A stretch of 64,000 nt of DNA from Sphingobacterium wenxiniae (GCF_900116225.1 NZ_FOZZ01000001.1:310001-374000); one strand, 5' to 3'. Positions 9,395 to 17,569 are shown, counted from the first letter of the stretch. The notes: generated by a model not told the origin, from the letters alone. A program made the numbers and translations.

Positions 9395-11008
9395 CTAAAA
9401 AGGTGCATCATCCGGCATATCATTCATCCGTGAAGGCATGGTGATACCTCCGCCGCCACTGCCATCAAAGCCACCACCGAATCCACTAAAGGCATCAGAC
9501 GGACCCATAGCAGAACTAAAGCTATCCGGCGTACCGAAGGAATCCCCGGCTGCGCCGGCAAAATCCTCTTCCAGATCCACAAATTTCACATATTTACCTA
9601 CGAAACGCAATGGAACGATACCGGTTTCACCATTACGGTGCTTGGCAATAATCACCTCTCCGACCCCAGCAGTTGGTCGTCCCTCTTCATCCTCGGTAAG
9701 TCCATAGTATTCCGGACGGTATAAGAAAAGTACCATATCGGCATCCTGCTCAATAGAGCCCGATTCCCGCAAATCGGACAACATCGGGCGCTTACTGTTA
9801 CCAGGGCGCGATTCCACCGCACGGCTTAACTGCGAAAGTGCCAATACAGGGATATTTAATTCTTTCGCAACAGATTTCAAGGCTCGCGAGATACTACCGA
9901 TTTCCTGCTCACGGTTACCGCCCCCTTTCCCCTCGGCCTTACCATGCATCAACTGCAAGTAATCGACGATTACCATCTGTATATCGTGCTGCGCTTTCAA
10001 GCGTCTGCATTTCGCGCGGAATTCAAACACATTCAGTGCTGGTGTATCATCAATAATAAGTGGAGCTTCGGTCAAGCGACCTATCCTAGAATGCAATTGT
10101 TGCCATTCATGGTCAGCAAGGTTTCCTTTTTTCAATTTTTCCTGTTCAATTTCCGTTTCTCCAGCTATAAGACGGTTGACCAACTGTACAGACGACATCT
10201 CCAAAGAGAATACCGCCACAGGCTTTTGATGATCTACAGCTGCATTCCGTGCAACAGAAAGTACAAAAGCGGTCTTACCCATCGCTGGACGCGCCGCAAT
10301 AATGACCAAATCCGAAGGCTGCCAACCGGAAGTCATCCTATCCAATGCTGTCAATCCGGATGGAATACCTGTCAACCCATCCGTACGATCACGCAACATT
10401 TCCAGGTTGGAAATCGCTTCACGCATGATATCATCCATCTTTCGGGAGTCCCGACGCAAGTTATTCTGCGCAATATCAAATAGGGATTTCTCTGCGTGAT
10501 CCAGCAAATCGAAAATATCCGAAGTTTCGTCGTATGAGCTGTTAATGATTTCGGTCGACACCTGAATCAACTCTCGTTGTATATATTTCTGGGAAATAAT
10601 GCGAGCATGATATTCTATATTAGCAGCAGAAACAACCCTATCAGTCAATTGTGTAATATAATACGCTCCACCAACCATTTCCAGAGCTCCCATTTTGCGC
10701 AGTTCCGCCGTCACTGTTAGTATATCTATGGGTGAAGTTTGTTGAAACAAACGAAATATCGCCTCATAGATTTTTTGATGTGCTTCTTTATAAAACGAAT
10801 CTGGCTTTAGAATATCAATAACTTCGCTCAGCGCATTCTTTTCCAACATCAGCGCACCCAACACAGCTTCTTCCAAATCAACAGCTTGAGGAGGAAGCTT
10901 ACCAAGCCCGCTGACCAGATTATTCAGACTGGTACGCTTCTTATTAAAAGAAGCTTTATTGGCCGCATTGCCGGTCATGTTATTTTGATATTCGTTCTCT
11001 AACGCCAT
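9395..11008 (-). CDS. dnaB: Replicative DNA helicase DnaB
   Basis: Hexameric 5'-3' helicase that unwinds DNA at the replication fork. The 537-residue product has a ~30-residue Bacteroidota-type extension, the N-terminal helical collar domain (about 38-140: LPPQAVDLEEAVLGALML), a linker helix, then the RecA-like motor. Walker A is ARPAMGKTA (Lys245), Walker B runs into MVIVDYLQLM, and the arginine-finger region is RNGETGIVPLRF. No intein interrupts it, although DnaB is a frequent intein site. The C-terminus is a disordered Gly/Phe/Ser-rich tail (about 490-537) ending in acidic DDAPF, resembling SSB tails. Upstream lies a gene-free region with DnaA-box-like sequences. Confidence 0.97.
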   Translation of the reverse strand: MALENEYQNNMTGNAANKASFNKKRTSLNNLVSGLGKLPPQAVDLEEAVLGALMLEKNALSEVIDILKPDSFYKEAHQKIYEAIFRLFQQTSPIDILTVTAELRKMGALEMVGGAYYITQLTDRVVSAANIEYHARIISQKYIQRELIQVSTEIINSSYDETSDIFDLLDHAEKSLFDIAQNNLRRDSRKMDDIMREAISNLEMLRDRTDGLTGIPSGLTALDRMTSGWQPSDLVIIAARPAMGKTAFVLSVARNAAVDHQKPVAVFSLEMSSVQLVNRLIAGETEIEQEKLKKGNLADHEWQQLHSRIGRLTEAPLIIDDTPALNVFEFRAKCRRLKAQHDIQMVIVDYLQLMHGKAEGKGGGNREQEIGSISRALKSVAKELNIPVLALSQLSRAVESRPGNSKRPMLSDLRESGSIEQDADMVLFLYRPEYYGLTEDEEGRPTAGVGEVIIAKHRNGETGIVPLRFVGKYVKFVDLEEDFAGAAGDSFGTPDSFSSAMGPSDAFSGFGGGFDGSGGGGITMPSRMNDMPDDAPF

Positions 11009-11418
11009 TACAAAAGATATACAGTTTAATTCCTTAATTTATTCCTCTTTGGGAGGTGGGGAAACAAAATTATAAAAAATACCAACGAAGCGACAAACAA
11101 GTTGTAAACACTTCTAACAAGTTGCCCCAACAAGCAATCTTTATGCCCTTGACACCATTGGTTATCAATACCCTTGTTTTGAACACCTTTTGTTAAAAAC
11201 GTGTGGAAAAAGAAAAAAGTGTTATGAACATCAAATGATTAAACCAATGTTAATAACTTTCAGCAATGTGGATAACCTACAACTTTCCCTTTCCTAAAGC
11301 AACCATTCCCCTATTTTAAGCATATCATTTCATAGCCAATGAGTTAACTAAAAACCTCTCATTTCTACTATGGATAAACGAAGGTCAAATACTATTTTTA
11401 GGATGTAAGCCTTTATTG
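11009..11418. other. Gene-free divergent region with DnaA-box cluster (candidate oriC or DnaA-regulated promoter)
   Basis: About 410 bp without a gene between dnaB (minus) and ubiE (plus). Between 11177 and 11275 there are two 9-mers matching the DnaA-box consensus TTWTNCACA on the minus strand (TGTGGAAAA at 11202-11210 and TGTGGATAA at 11267-11275) and four with one mismatch (TTTTGAACA at 11177, TGTTAAAAA at 11191, TTATGAACA at 11222, TGTTAATAA at 11248). The DNA around them is AT-rich. Origin function is an inference from motif density, the neighbouring helicase gene and divergent gene direction. dnaA itself is not in the window. Confidence 0.4.
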
Positions 11419-11426
11419 TATCTTTG
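11419..11426 (+). promoter_or_regulatory. Bacteroidota -7 promoter box of ubiE
   Basis: TATCTTTG fits the Bacteroidota -7 consensus TAnnTTTG. It ends four bases before the ATG at 11431, so the mRNA would be leaderless or nearly so. A clear -33 TTTG at the right distance was not seen. The box falls inside the longer open frame from TTG 11416, which argues against that upstream start. Confidence 0.6.
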
Positions 11427-11430
11427 TGCT

Positions 11431-12171
11431 ATGGCAAATGACAGTTCAACGATAAAGCCTTACAAATCCAAGGAAGGTAGCAAGAAGGAACAAGTAGCGG
11501 ACATGTTCAACAACATATCCAAAACCTATGATAGGTTAAATCGTATGATGACAATGGGCATCGATACTATTTGGCGCAAAAAAGCTATCCGCTCCTTGAA
11601 GGATCTTAAACCACAGCTATTATTAGATGTGGCTACAGGGACAGGGGATTTTGCCATTGAATCACTTCGTATTTTACAACCAAAAAAAATCATCGGTGTC
11701 GATATTTCTGCTGGCATGCTAGAAGTCGCCAAAGAAAAAATACAGAAGAAAGGCTTGGAAGGCAAGTTTGAAGTACAATTAGGAGACTCTGAGAGGCTAC
11801 AGTTTGAAGACAACACTTTCGACGCCGTTACAGTAGCATTTGGCGTGCGCAATTTTGAAAATTTAGAACAAGGTTTAGCGGATATTCGTCGGGTACTGAA
11901 GCCAGGCGGTCGAGCAGTTATATTGGAGTTATCCAATCCGAAAGCTTTCCCTATTAAACAGCTTTATTATTTCTGGTTCCATAAACTAACACCTGCTTTT
12001 GGAAAACTTGTCTCAAAAGACACGAGAGCCTACTCTTACCTACCAGAATCTGTGGCAAACTTCCCTGACGGTGAACGTTTTGCAGCCATTACGAAAAAAG
12101 TAGGCTACAGCAAAACAAAAGTTCGTCCGCAGACTTTTGGTTTTTGTACAATTTACGAATGCACAAAATGA
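11431..12171 (+). CDS. ubiE: Demethylmenaquinone methyltransferase (UbiE/MenG)
   Basis: SAM-dependent C-methyltransferase that makes menaquinone from demethylmenaquinone, the last step of quinone synthesis. The product from ATG 11431 is 246 residues, the normal size. Family signatures are VADMFNNISKTYDRLNRMMTMG near the N-terminus, the SAM-binding motif I LLDVATGTGDFAIE, DTFDAVTVAFGVRNFENLEQGL, and RVLKPGGRAVILELS. The longer frame from TTG 11416 adds five residues but overlaps the -7 promoter box, so the ATG is preferred. Its stop overlaps the porT start (ATGA), so the two are translationally coupled, a pairing I recall from other Bacteroidota. Confidence 0.95.
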   Translation: MANDSSTIKPYKSKEGSKKEQVADMFNNISKTYDRLNRMMTMGIDTIWRKKAIRSLKDLKPQLLLDVATGTGDFAIESLRILQPKKIIGVDISAGMLEVAKEKIQKKGLEGKFEVQLGDSERLQFEDNTFDAVTVAFGVRNFENLEQGLADIRRVLKPGGRAVILELSNPKAFPIKQLYYFWFHKLTPAFGKLVSKDTRAYSYLPESVANFPDGERFAAITKKVGYSKTKVRPQTFGFCTIYECTK

Positions 12172-13019
12172 GCAGATTACGTACATACCTCGTTCTTATC
12201 CTGTTAACCTTGATTAACTTTACGTATGCACAGCGAGGGCTTTCCCTTCCATTCTCTTCGTTTTACGATGAGAATGCCTGGCTTTCTATGGGATTACAAT
12301 ACAATTATGTCAACTCTTCCTACAAGGTCGGACTGAAAGATAATTGGGCTTCAATGGGGATTCGAGATGTCCCAGTTAATAATGTGCGTTATATAGACGA
12401 ATTTACGTCGATCCAATCTATAGTAAGCCATGGCATGTCCGTAGCTTTACCTATCGAAGTTCGCTTTACAGATAACTTATCCAGCTCCTTCCAACCAACA
12501 TTTACATTTATAAATAGTACAGGGGTTAACTTCAAAGGTCCTGATGCAGGAGGTGTAGAAAAAGAACTAATCCGAAAAATGCGCCATGTAGGCACCGGGG
12601 GAATTGAAGGAGCAAACTATAATGCTTTCGAGTTCCCTATCAATATTCGCTTCCGATCGGATGAAAAGATACTGAAGAATAAGTTCAATCGATACAGGGG
12701 CTATGTAACAGGTGGAGCACGTTATATTCGTTGGGCAAATATCGTTGGCGAATACAATGAATATAAAACAATGATTGCCAATGGTACTTTCTCTAACCCA
12801 CAAATGTTGGTCATGAAGCCCGGTTATTTTGCTTGGGAAGCAGGAATGGGCGTGGAGATTTTCTTCCCTTACTTCCGTATGTCTCCCGAAATCAAGCTTA
12901 TACAAAGCTTTGGTGATGTACTGGACCGTAAACATATTTTATCGCAAAACAACCCTTTTATGACGCCCTTAGATAAAACTTTTATCCGAAATATTCAGTT
13001 TAGCTTAATCTTTCAATAA
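12168..13019 (+). CDS. porT: PorT-family protein of type IX secretion/gliding
   Basis: Outer-membrane barrel protein needed for type IX secretion in Porphyromonas (PorT) and gliding in Flavobacterium (SprT). The 283-residue product has a signal peptide (RLRTYLVLILLTLINFTYA, then QRG), followed by strand-rich sequence with GLQYNYVNSSYKV, EFPINIRFRSDEK and a last strand ending FIRNIQFSLIFQ. The ATG at 12168 overlaps the ubiE stop and precedes the signal peptide directly; earlier in-frame starts would only lengthen the n-region. Assignment rests on the combination of barrel pattern, length and position after ubiE. An unspecialised porin-fold protein is the alternative. No other secretion core genes besides porG (18545) are in the window. 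Confidence 0.75.
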   Translation: MSRLRTYLVLILLTLINFTYAQRGLSLPFSSFYDENAWLSMGLQYNYVNSSYKVGLKDNWASMGIRDVPVNNVRYIDEFTSIQSIVSHGMSVALPIEVRFTDNLSSSFQPTFTFINSTGVNFKGPDAGGVEKELIRKMRHVGTGGIEGANYNAFEFPINIRFRSDEKILKNKFNRYRGYVTGGARYIRWANIVGEYNEYKTMIANGTFSNPQMLVMKPGYFAWEAGMGVEIFFPYFRMSPEIKLIQSFGDVLDRKHILSQNNPFMTPLDKTFIRNIQFSLIFQ

Positions 13020-13021
13020 CC

Positions 13022-13786
13022 ATGAGAACAGTATTTATCACGGGAGCAAGTTCAGGTATTGGTGCAGCATGTGCCGCGGTTCTTGCACGCGAAGGAAAAT
13101 ATCGTTTATTGCTGTGCGCCCGTCGGTTACAGCGTTTAGAAGAACTGCAGCAACAGCTACACGAGATTGCTCCACAATGCGAAACCTATATCTTTGAATT
13201 AGATGTGCGCAATGCTGAAGAAGTAGAGCAGAAACTTCAGCAGCTACCTGCTGAATGGCAGTCTATTGATGTATTGCTTAACAATGCGGGCTTAAGTCAG
13301 GGCTTAGATCCAATCCATCGTGGCGACATTGGTGATTGGGATCGCATGATAGACACCAATGTCAAAGGCTTGCTATATGTCACCAGACAAGTTATTCCTT
13401 TGATGGAAAGCAGTCAAGCTCCGCACATCATCAACTTAGGCTCTATTGCCGGCAAAGAAGTCTACCCCAACGGAAATGTCTACTGTGCGACCAAGCATGC
13501 GGTAGATGCATTGACACAGGCAATGCGTATTGACCTTTTAGAAAAAGGTATCAAAGTAACCTCTGTAGATCCGGGTATGGTGGAAACTGAATTCTCAGAG
13601 GTACGTTTCAAAGGCGATAAAGAGCGTGCAAAAAATGTCTACCAAGGACTTACACCGCTATCGGGAATCGATATCGCAGAAATTATAGCTTTTGTGCTCT
13701 CTCGCCCTGCGCATGTCAACATCAATGATCTTTTGGTTATGCCAACAGCGCAAGCTTCAGGGACTGTAGTGAAGAGAAATACGTAG
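13022..13786 (+). CDS. Short-chain dehydrogenase/reductase, YdfG-like
   Basis: NAD(P)-dependent oxidoreductase of the classical SDR type, 254 residues. The cofactor motif TGASSGIG is at 7-14, with an Arg pair (CARRLQRL) after the second strand that favours NADP. NNAG is at 87-90, and the catalytic Ser141, Tyr154 and Lys158 are in place (YCATK). The C-terminal part resembles E. coli YdfG (3-hydroxy acid dehydrogenase acting on serine, allo-threonine and similar substrates), including the segment DPGMVETEFSEVRFKGD. Substrate is inferred from that resemblance. It starts two bases after the porT stop, so it is probably in the same transcript. Confidence 0.92.
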   Translation: MRTVFITGASSGIGAACAAVLAREGKYRLLLCARRLQRLEELQQQLHEIAPQCETYIFELDVRNAEEVEQKLQQLPAEWQSIDVLLNNAGLSQGLDPIHRGDIGDWDRMIDTNVKGLLYVTRQVIPLMESSQAPHIINLGSIAGKEVYPNGNVYCATKHAVDALTQAMRIDLLEKGIKVTSVDPGMVETEFSEVRFKGDKERAKNVYQGLTPLSGIDIAEIIAFVLSRPAHVNINDLLVMPTAQASGTVVKRNT

Positions 13787-13856
13787 TGAGATATTAGACA
13801 CAATTAAACATTGAACTTTAAACGGTTAAACATTTTAAACAATTAAACAGAAAAAC

Positions 13857-14306
13857 ATGTCACTAGAACAACAAATAAATCAGGATATCAAAGCGGCAAT
13901 GATTGCTAAAGACAACGCTCGCCTACGCGGTTTGCGTGCCGTTAAAGCTGCAATATTATTGGCAAAAACAGAAAAAGGTCAACAAGAAGAAATGACCGAA
14001 GAAGCGGAAATCAAAGTTTTGCAAAAATTAGTAAAACAACGTAAAGAATCTGCGGAAATATACAAACAGCAAAACCGTGAAGATCTTTACCAGATCGAAC
14101 AGGAGGAGCAGGAAGTCATCGAAGCCTATCTACCAAAACAATTAGACCGTGCGGAAATTGAATCCATTATTAAAGGCATTATCGCCGATACTGGAGCTGC
14201 ATCAGTGAAAGATATGGGTAAGGTAATGGGGGCTGCAAACCAGCAATTGGCAGGCCGTGCGGATGGTAGAACCATTTCAGAAGTGGTCAAGTTCCTATTG
14301 AGCTAA
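13857..14306 (+). CDS. yqeY: GatB/YqeY domain protein
   Basis: The 149-residue product is a stand-alone YqeY protein, equivalent to the tail domain of the amidotransferase subunit GatB. The family is thought to bind tRNA or ribosomes, but its exact task is unsettled. Visible features are the N-terminal helical half MSLEQQINQDIKAAMIAKD and the C-terminal half with AYLPKQLDRAEIESIIKGII, then KDMGKVMGAANQQLAGRADG, the signature of the family. It is highly charged and cytoplasmic. It is 70 bp after the SDR gene in an AT-rich spacer containing repeated TTAAAC words, and 9 bp before elaA. Confidence 0.94.
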   Translation: MSLEQQINQDIKAAMIAKDNARLRGLRAVKAAILLAKTEKGQQEEMTEEAEIKVLQKLVKQRKESAEIYKQQNREDLYQIEQEEQEVIEAYLPKQLDRAEIESIIKGIIADTGAASVKDMGKVMGAANQQLAGRADGRTISEVVKFLLS

Positions 14307-14315
14307 TTAGCATCT

Positions 14316-14768
14316 ATGCAACAGCTGATTTGGACCGTCAAGAGCTTCCATGAGCTGACAGCTTTGGAACTGTACCGTATCTTGCAATTGCGCATTACGG
14401 TATTCATGTTGGAACAAGATTGTCTTTACCCCGAATGTGATGACAAAGATCTTAAAAGTCAGCATCTGTTTGCTTACACAGCAGAAGGGGTTATCGCTGC
14501 TTACGCACGCCTACTGCCTCAAAACCTATCCTACACAGAGGTGTCCATAGGACGTGTCGTTATTGATGAAGGCTACCGCAAATATGGCTTGGGAAAAGAG
14601 CTAATGCGGCGAGCTATAGACTATTGGGATACCCAAGCTCCGGGAGAAGCCATCCGCATCAGTGCGCAACTGTATTTGCAACGCTTTTATGAAGCATTAG
14701 GCTTTCAAAAAGTAAGTGAAGAATATCTGGAGGACGATATTCCGCATATCGAAATGCTTAAAAAATAA
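14316..14768 (+). CDS. elaA: ElaA-like GNAT acetyltransferase
   Basis: GCN5-type N-acetyltransferase of the ElaA subgroup, 150 residues; the substrate is not known for this family. The ElaA signatures are ELYRILQLRITVFMLEQDCLYPECDDKD near the N-terminus and, in the acetyl-CoA site, SIGRVVIDEGYRKYGLGKELMRRAI. The C-terminal strand-helix includes AQLYLQRFYEALGF. The stop codon is at 14766-14768, at the outer edge of a long palindromic terminator shared with the convergent glsB-like gene. Confidence 0.9.
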   Translation: MQQLIWTVKSFHELTALELYRILQLRITVFMLEQDCLYPECDDKDLKSQHLFAYTAEGVIAAYARLLPQNLSYTEVSIGRVVIDEGYRKYGLGKELMRRAIDYWDTQAPGEAIRISAQLYLQRFYEALGFQKVSEEYLEDDIPHIEMLKK

Positions 14769-14815
14769 ATCCAAAAAAATAAGGGTGGCAATTGCCACCC
14801 TTATTTTTTTGGATT
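14768..14815. terminator. 48-bp perfect palindrome, bidirectional terminator
   Basis: A perfect palindrome of two 24-base arms centred at 14791/14792. The core is AAGGGTGGCA/TGCCACCCTT, flanked by A- and T-tracts that serve as U-tract in both directions. The arms reach into the ends of both convergent genes: the last base of the elaA stop, and the last codons plus stop of the glsB-like gene (Asn-Pro-Lys-Lys-stop on the minus strand). Confidence 0.95.
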
Positions 14816-15757
14816 TCCATAATGTCTATCCCGCTCAAAAGTATTCATATGCCTTTCTTTCTTGGCCGGATAAACATCTGCTATAGTAATCATAATACCC
14901 GTTTCTTCCACTTCTCCAAATTCATCATTCAATGCCGTCCCAAATGTTTTCATTGTCGGCGAAAGATTCATGTATGTATTGATTAATGGAGGAATATTCT
15001 CACCCAACTCCCTGATTTTGGTATTCAACAATTTGTAACCTTCCTTGTAATCCAAACCGTCAAATATGCCCATATAGGATGTAATATCTGTCTTATAACC
15101 AATCTTCAACGATTCTAGTGGAGTTGCCAGACCTTCTTTATCCGGGAAATAATACTCCATAAAATAAACCAACAGATCCCGTGCCGTCGCATTGTAATGT
15201 GGATACATCGTCACCTTGCCAAAAAGATATTTAATCTCCGGATTTAGCATAACCAAAGCCCCTAGCCCATCCCAAAGATTATCCAAGGAAAACAAGCCTT
15301 TGCGGTTGTCAACCGCTGGCTGATAACGCGGTTGTACCCAAGATCGTCCAAGCTCGATGGTGTGAGGTAGATATTCCGATTTAAATTTTTCCGAAAACTC
15401 AAAATAATGTGCCGTAGAAAGGTGAAGCTGTCCTTGCTCATCCCGTGAATCTTCACATTTAATAGATCTGTATCCAGCTATGATCTCTTCATCTTCGGGA
15501 TTCCAAGCGATTAATTGGTCATAATTGTGCGTACAGGTATCGTTTTCATCAATATCCAAAGGCAACCCTGTTCCTCCTCCTGCACCACGAAAAGTAAGTT
15601 CGCGGAGCCTGCCGATTTCGCGCATAATATTGGGCGCGGTATGATAGTTCACCAAGTAAACTTCGTTATTGCCATTGTTGGTATAGCGGATAAAAGCTTC
15701 TTTTGTTAATTCCGCTTTTATCAATGCTCTATCTACTGGTGCAATTATTTCTTGCAT
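14801..15757 (-). CDS. glsB: GlsB-like N-acyltransferase (glycine-lipid synthesis)
   Basis: The 318-residue product belongs to the OlsB/hemolysin-like GNAT group. In Bacteroides thetaiotaomicron the homologous GlsB transfers a 3-hydroxy fatty acid to the amino group of glycine, the first step to glycine lipids. Visible are the N-terminal region with PNIMREIGRLRELTFRGAGGGTG, a conserved block in this group, then HNYDQLIAWNPEDEEIIAGYR, ELGRSWVQPRYQP and a C-terminal half with YLFGKVTMYPHYNATARDLLVYF. It is only 3 bp from the upstream acyltransferase gene, mirroring the gls pair. The substrate (glycine versus ornithine or serine) is inferred from phylum. The last codons lie inside the shared terminator. 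Confidence 0.8.
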   Translation of the reverse strand: MQEIIAPVDRALIKAELTKEAFIRYTNNGNNEVYLVNYHTAPNIMREIGRLRELTFRGAGGGTGLPLDIDENDTCTHNYDQLIAWNPEDEEIIAGYRSIKCEDSRDEQGQLHLSTAHYFEFSEKFKSEYLPHTIELGRSWVQPRYQPAVDNRKGLFSLDNLWDGLGALVMLNPEIKYLFGKVTMYPHYNATARDLLVYFMEYYFPDKEGLATPLESLKIGYKTDITSYMGIFDGLDYKEGYKLLNTKIRELGENIPPLINTYMNLSPTMKTFGTALNDEFGEVEETGIMITIADVYPAKKERHMNTFERDRHYGNPKK

Positions 15758-15760
15758 ATA

Positions 15761-16591
15761 TTATTTTTTATCCGCTAAACTATAAACTATCTCTCTCACC
15801 TCCTTCGCCCAATCCCGCTCACTTTTTGAAGCATCGAAATGGCTATAAGGTATTCTTTTTCCAAATGTAATCGTCACACGCTGGTTACGCTGTGAGAACA
15901 TTTCATCAGGCAAATATAACATCTCCAAATTAACCTTTAGGCCTATCTTTTGCCTGATACGTGCTAAATTATAGAAAAAATTGGAGTTTCTTCCCGAAAT
16001 ATGCACAGGAATAATATCGCGTTGATACTTTTTTGCTTTTGACACAAAACTTTTTTTCCATTCCAGATCGGTGATTTCACCCTTTATCTTACGCGACACC
16101 AATCCTGCCGGGAAAATAAGCAAGGCATTTTCGGAGGCATAGGCTTTGTCTATCGCGACAATACCACTCTTGGCTTGATTTCCTACTTTATTCACAGGAA
16201 TAAACAAAGGCTCAAGGTTGCGGATATTCATCAGAATATCGTTCACTAAAAATTTCACATCCCGACGATATCGTCCAATACCCTGCATAATAGCAATCCC
16301 GTCCAGACCTCCCAAAGGATGGTTGGAAGCAAAAATAACATTATCTGTCGCAGGAATATTTTCCACGCCTTCCAGTACAACATCTACACCAAGTTCCTCG
16401 ATCAGGGCATCCACAAAATCCAGTCCATAAAGATCCCTAAACTTGGTCATGATATAGTTTATATCATCCTCATGCAGGACGCGCTCTAAATATCGTACTA
16501 AAGGTCTGGGAATCCATTTCGCCAATTTAGGACTTTTTTTGTGGATGACATTACGCACCTCAATAAACTTCACCTGTTCTTCTTCGTTCAT
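15761..16591 (-). CDS. glsA: GlsA-like lysophospholipid acyltransferase (PlsC fold)
   Basis: PlsC-family O-acyltransferase of 276 residues. In Bacteroides the partner GlsA adds a second acyl chain to the hydroxyl of the N-acyl-glycine made by GlsB. The acyltransferase motif is ASNHPLGGLDG with His91 and Asp97. The spacing is HX5D rather than the classical HX4D, which I see as part of this subfamily's HPxGxxDG motif. A second block is LFIPVNKVGNQAK, then LLIFPAGLVSRKIKGEITDLEWKKSF and IIPVHISGRNSNFFY. Membrane association is likely at the inner leaflet. It is cotranscribed with the glsB-like gene (3-bp gap), and the product is probably an amino-acid lipid of the cell envelope. Confidence 0.8.
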   Translation of the reverse strand: MNEEEQVKFIEVRNVIHKKSPKLAKWIPRPLVRYLERVLHEDDINYIMTKFRDLYGLDFVDALIEELGVDVVLEGVENIPATDNVIFASNHPLGGLDGIAIMQGIGRYRRDVKFLVNDILMNIRNLEPLFIPVNKVGNQAKSGIVAIDKAYASENALLIFPAGLVSRKIKGEITDLEWKKSFVSKAKKYQRDIIPVHISGRNSNFFYNLARIRQKIGLKVNLEMLYLPDEMFSQRNQRVTITFGKRIPYSHFDASKSERDWAKEVREIVYSLADKK

Positions 16592-16619
16592 GCTTGATGA
16601 TAAGTTATCTTCTACATTT

Positions 16620-16735
16620 CCACATTAGCTATAGGCTTTAAGCAATAAGCATCGATTAAAAGCACTTTGGCAGGCTAAACAGTCAGCTTACAGCTTAAGG
16701 CTTACTGCCTATTGCTGAGTTTCAATCAACAAACC
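16620..16735. repeat. Intergenic short-repeat patch (TTAAGCAATAAGC / CAGCTTAAGGC words)
   Basis: Gene-free spacer between glsA and the CBS-domain gene, built from short related words such as GGCTTTAAGCAATAAGC, CAGCTTACAGCTTAAGGC and TTACTGCCTATTGC. The same words recur in another order at about 35080-35150. It looks like a decayed dispersed repeat rather than a regulatory site. Confidence 0.5.
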
Positions 16736-16854
16736 GTAAAAATACATAAAATTTATTTCATACGGTCAAAAAGTTCCTATATTAGATGACAGAATATGCA
16801 AGCTGATTAAACGTTTTGCGCTGCTAAGTGTTTAATCATATAAAGGAGCACATC

Positions 16855-17517
16855 ATGTACATAGGCGAAATTCTTACACACGACGATTACCAGCTGACAG
16901 TGGAAGACACCATTGGTTATGCCTTGGACAGAATGAACGAGCTACATGTACATCAGCTCCCTGTCATTAACCAAACGGAACTATTAGGCGTTATCCACGA
17001 AGAAGACTTATTGTCTGCCCACAACGACAACCAATCTTTAAGTAGTCTCTTTGTCTCATTGCGTTTTGTATATCTCTTCGAAGACCAGCATATTTTCGAT
17101 GCCTTACAATACACATCTGTACATCAACTAGACCTTGTTCCTGTGCTGGACAAAGATAAGATGTATGTTGGTGTTGTGACCTTGTCCGAACTTTCTAAAG
17201 CCATCAACGTCACATTAGGCAATGACAACAGCGGAGCCATTATCGTATTGGAAGTTGGCAAAAACGACGTAGCATTCTCTCATGTCGCCCACATTGTCGA
17301 ATCTGAGAACATGCGCATTCTCAACATGTCCTTACGCAATATAGAAGAAAGCACCAAAACCGAAATCACGATCAAGGTCGATAAGCAGAATATTTCTGCC
17401 CTAATCGCTTCTTTCTGGCGCTTCGACTATACCGTCAAAGCTACATTCAACGACGGAAATCAGCATTCTGACATCAAAGACCGCTACGATATCCTTATGA
17501 ATTATTTAAATTTATAA
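16855..17517 (+). CDS. CBS-domain protein
   Basis: The 220-residue product has two CBS motifs (about residues 1-55 and 65-125), the tandem fold that usually binds adenine nucleotides. The C-terminal ~85 residues (GAIIVLEVGKNDVAFSHVAH and following) look like an ACT-type regulatory domain. No catalytic domain is attached, so a sensing role is likely, but the partner is unknown. The start is ATG 16855 because AAAGGAG lies 6-7 bases before it; the longer frame from GTG 16828 runs through this site. It is followed after 52 bp by nadK. The CBS-nadK-porG-uppS-bamA order is one I recall from many Bacteroidota. Confidence 0.88.
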   Translation: MYIGEILTHDDYQLTVEDTIGYALDRMNELHVHQLPVINQTELLGVIHEEDLLSAHNDNQSLSSLFVSLRFVYLFEDQHIFDALQYTSVHQLDLVPVLDKDKMYVGVVTLSELSKAINVTLGNDNSGAIIVLEVGKNDVAFSHVAHIVESENMRILNMSLRNIEESTKTEITIKVDKQNISALIASFWRFDYTVKATFNDGNQHSDIKDRYDILMNYLNL

Positions 17518-17569
17518 GAATAACCTATTTTTTAGCATCTTTGCAAAAGCTTTGACAACAATACTTCCC

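Noticed and set aside
9944..10483. 179-codon plus-strand frame opposite dnaB
   Set aside because: Shadow of the DnaB motor domain.
9395..11008. Intein in DnaB
   Set aside because: The RecA-like motifs run without interruption and the length is normal.
11416..11430. TTG start of ubiE five codons upstream
   Set aside because: The promoter -7 box lies inside this stretch, and the ATG at 11431 gives the family's normal length.
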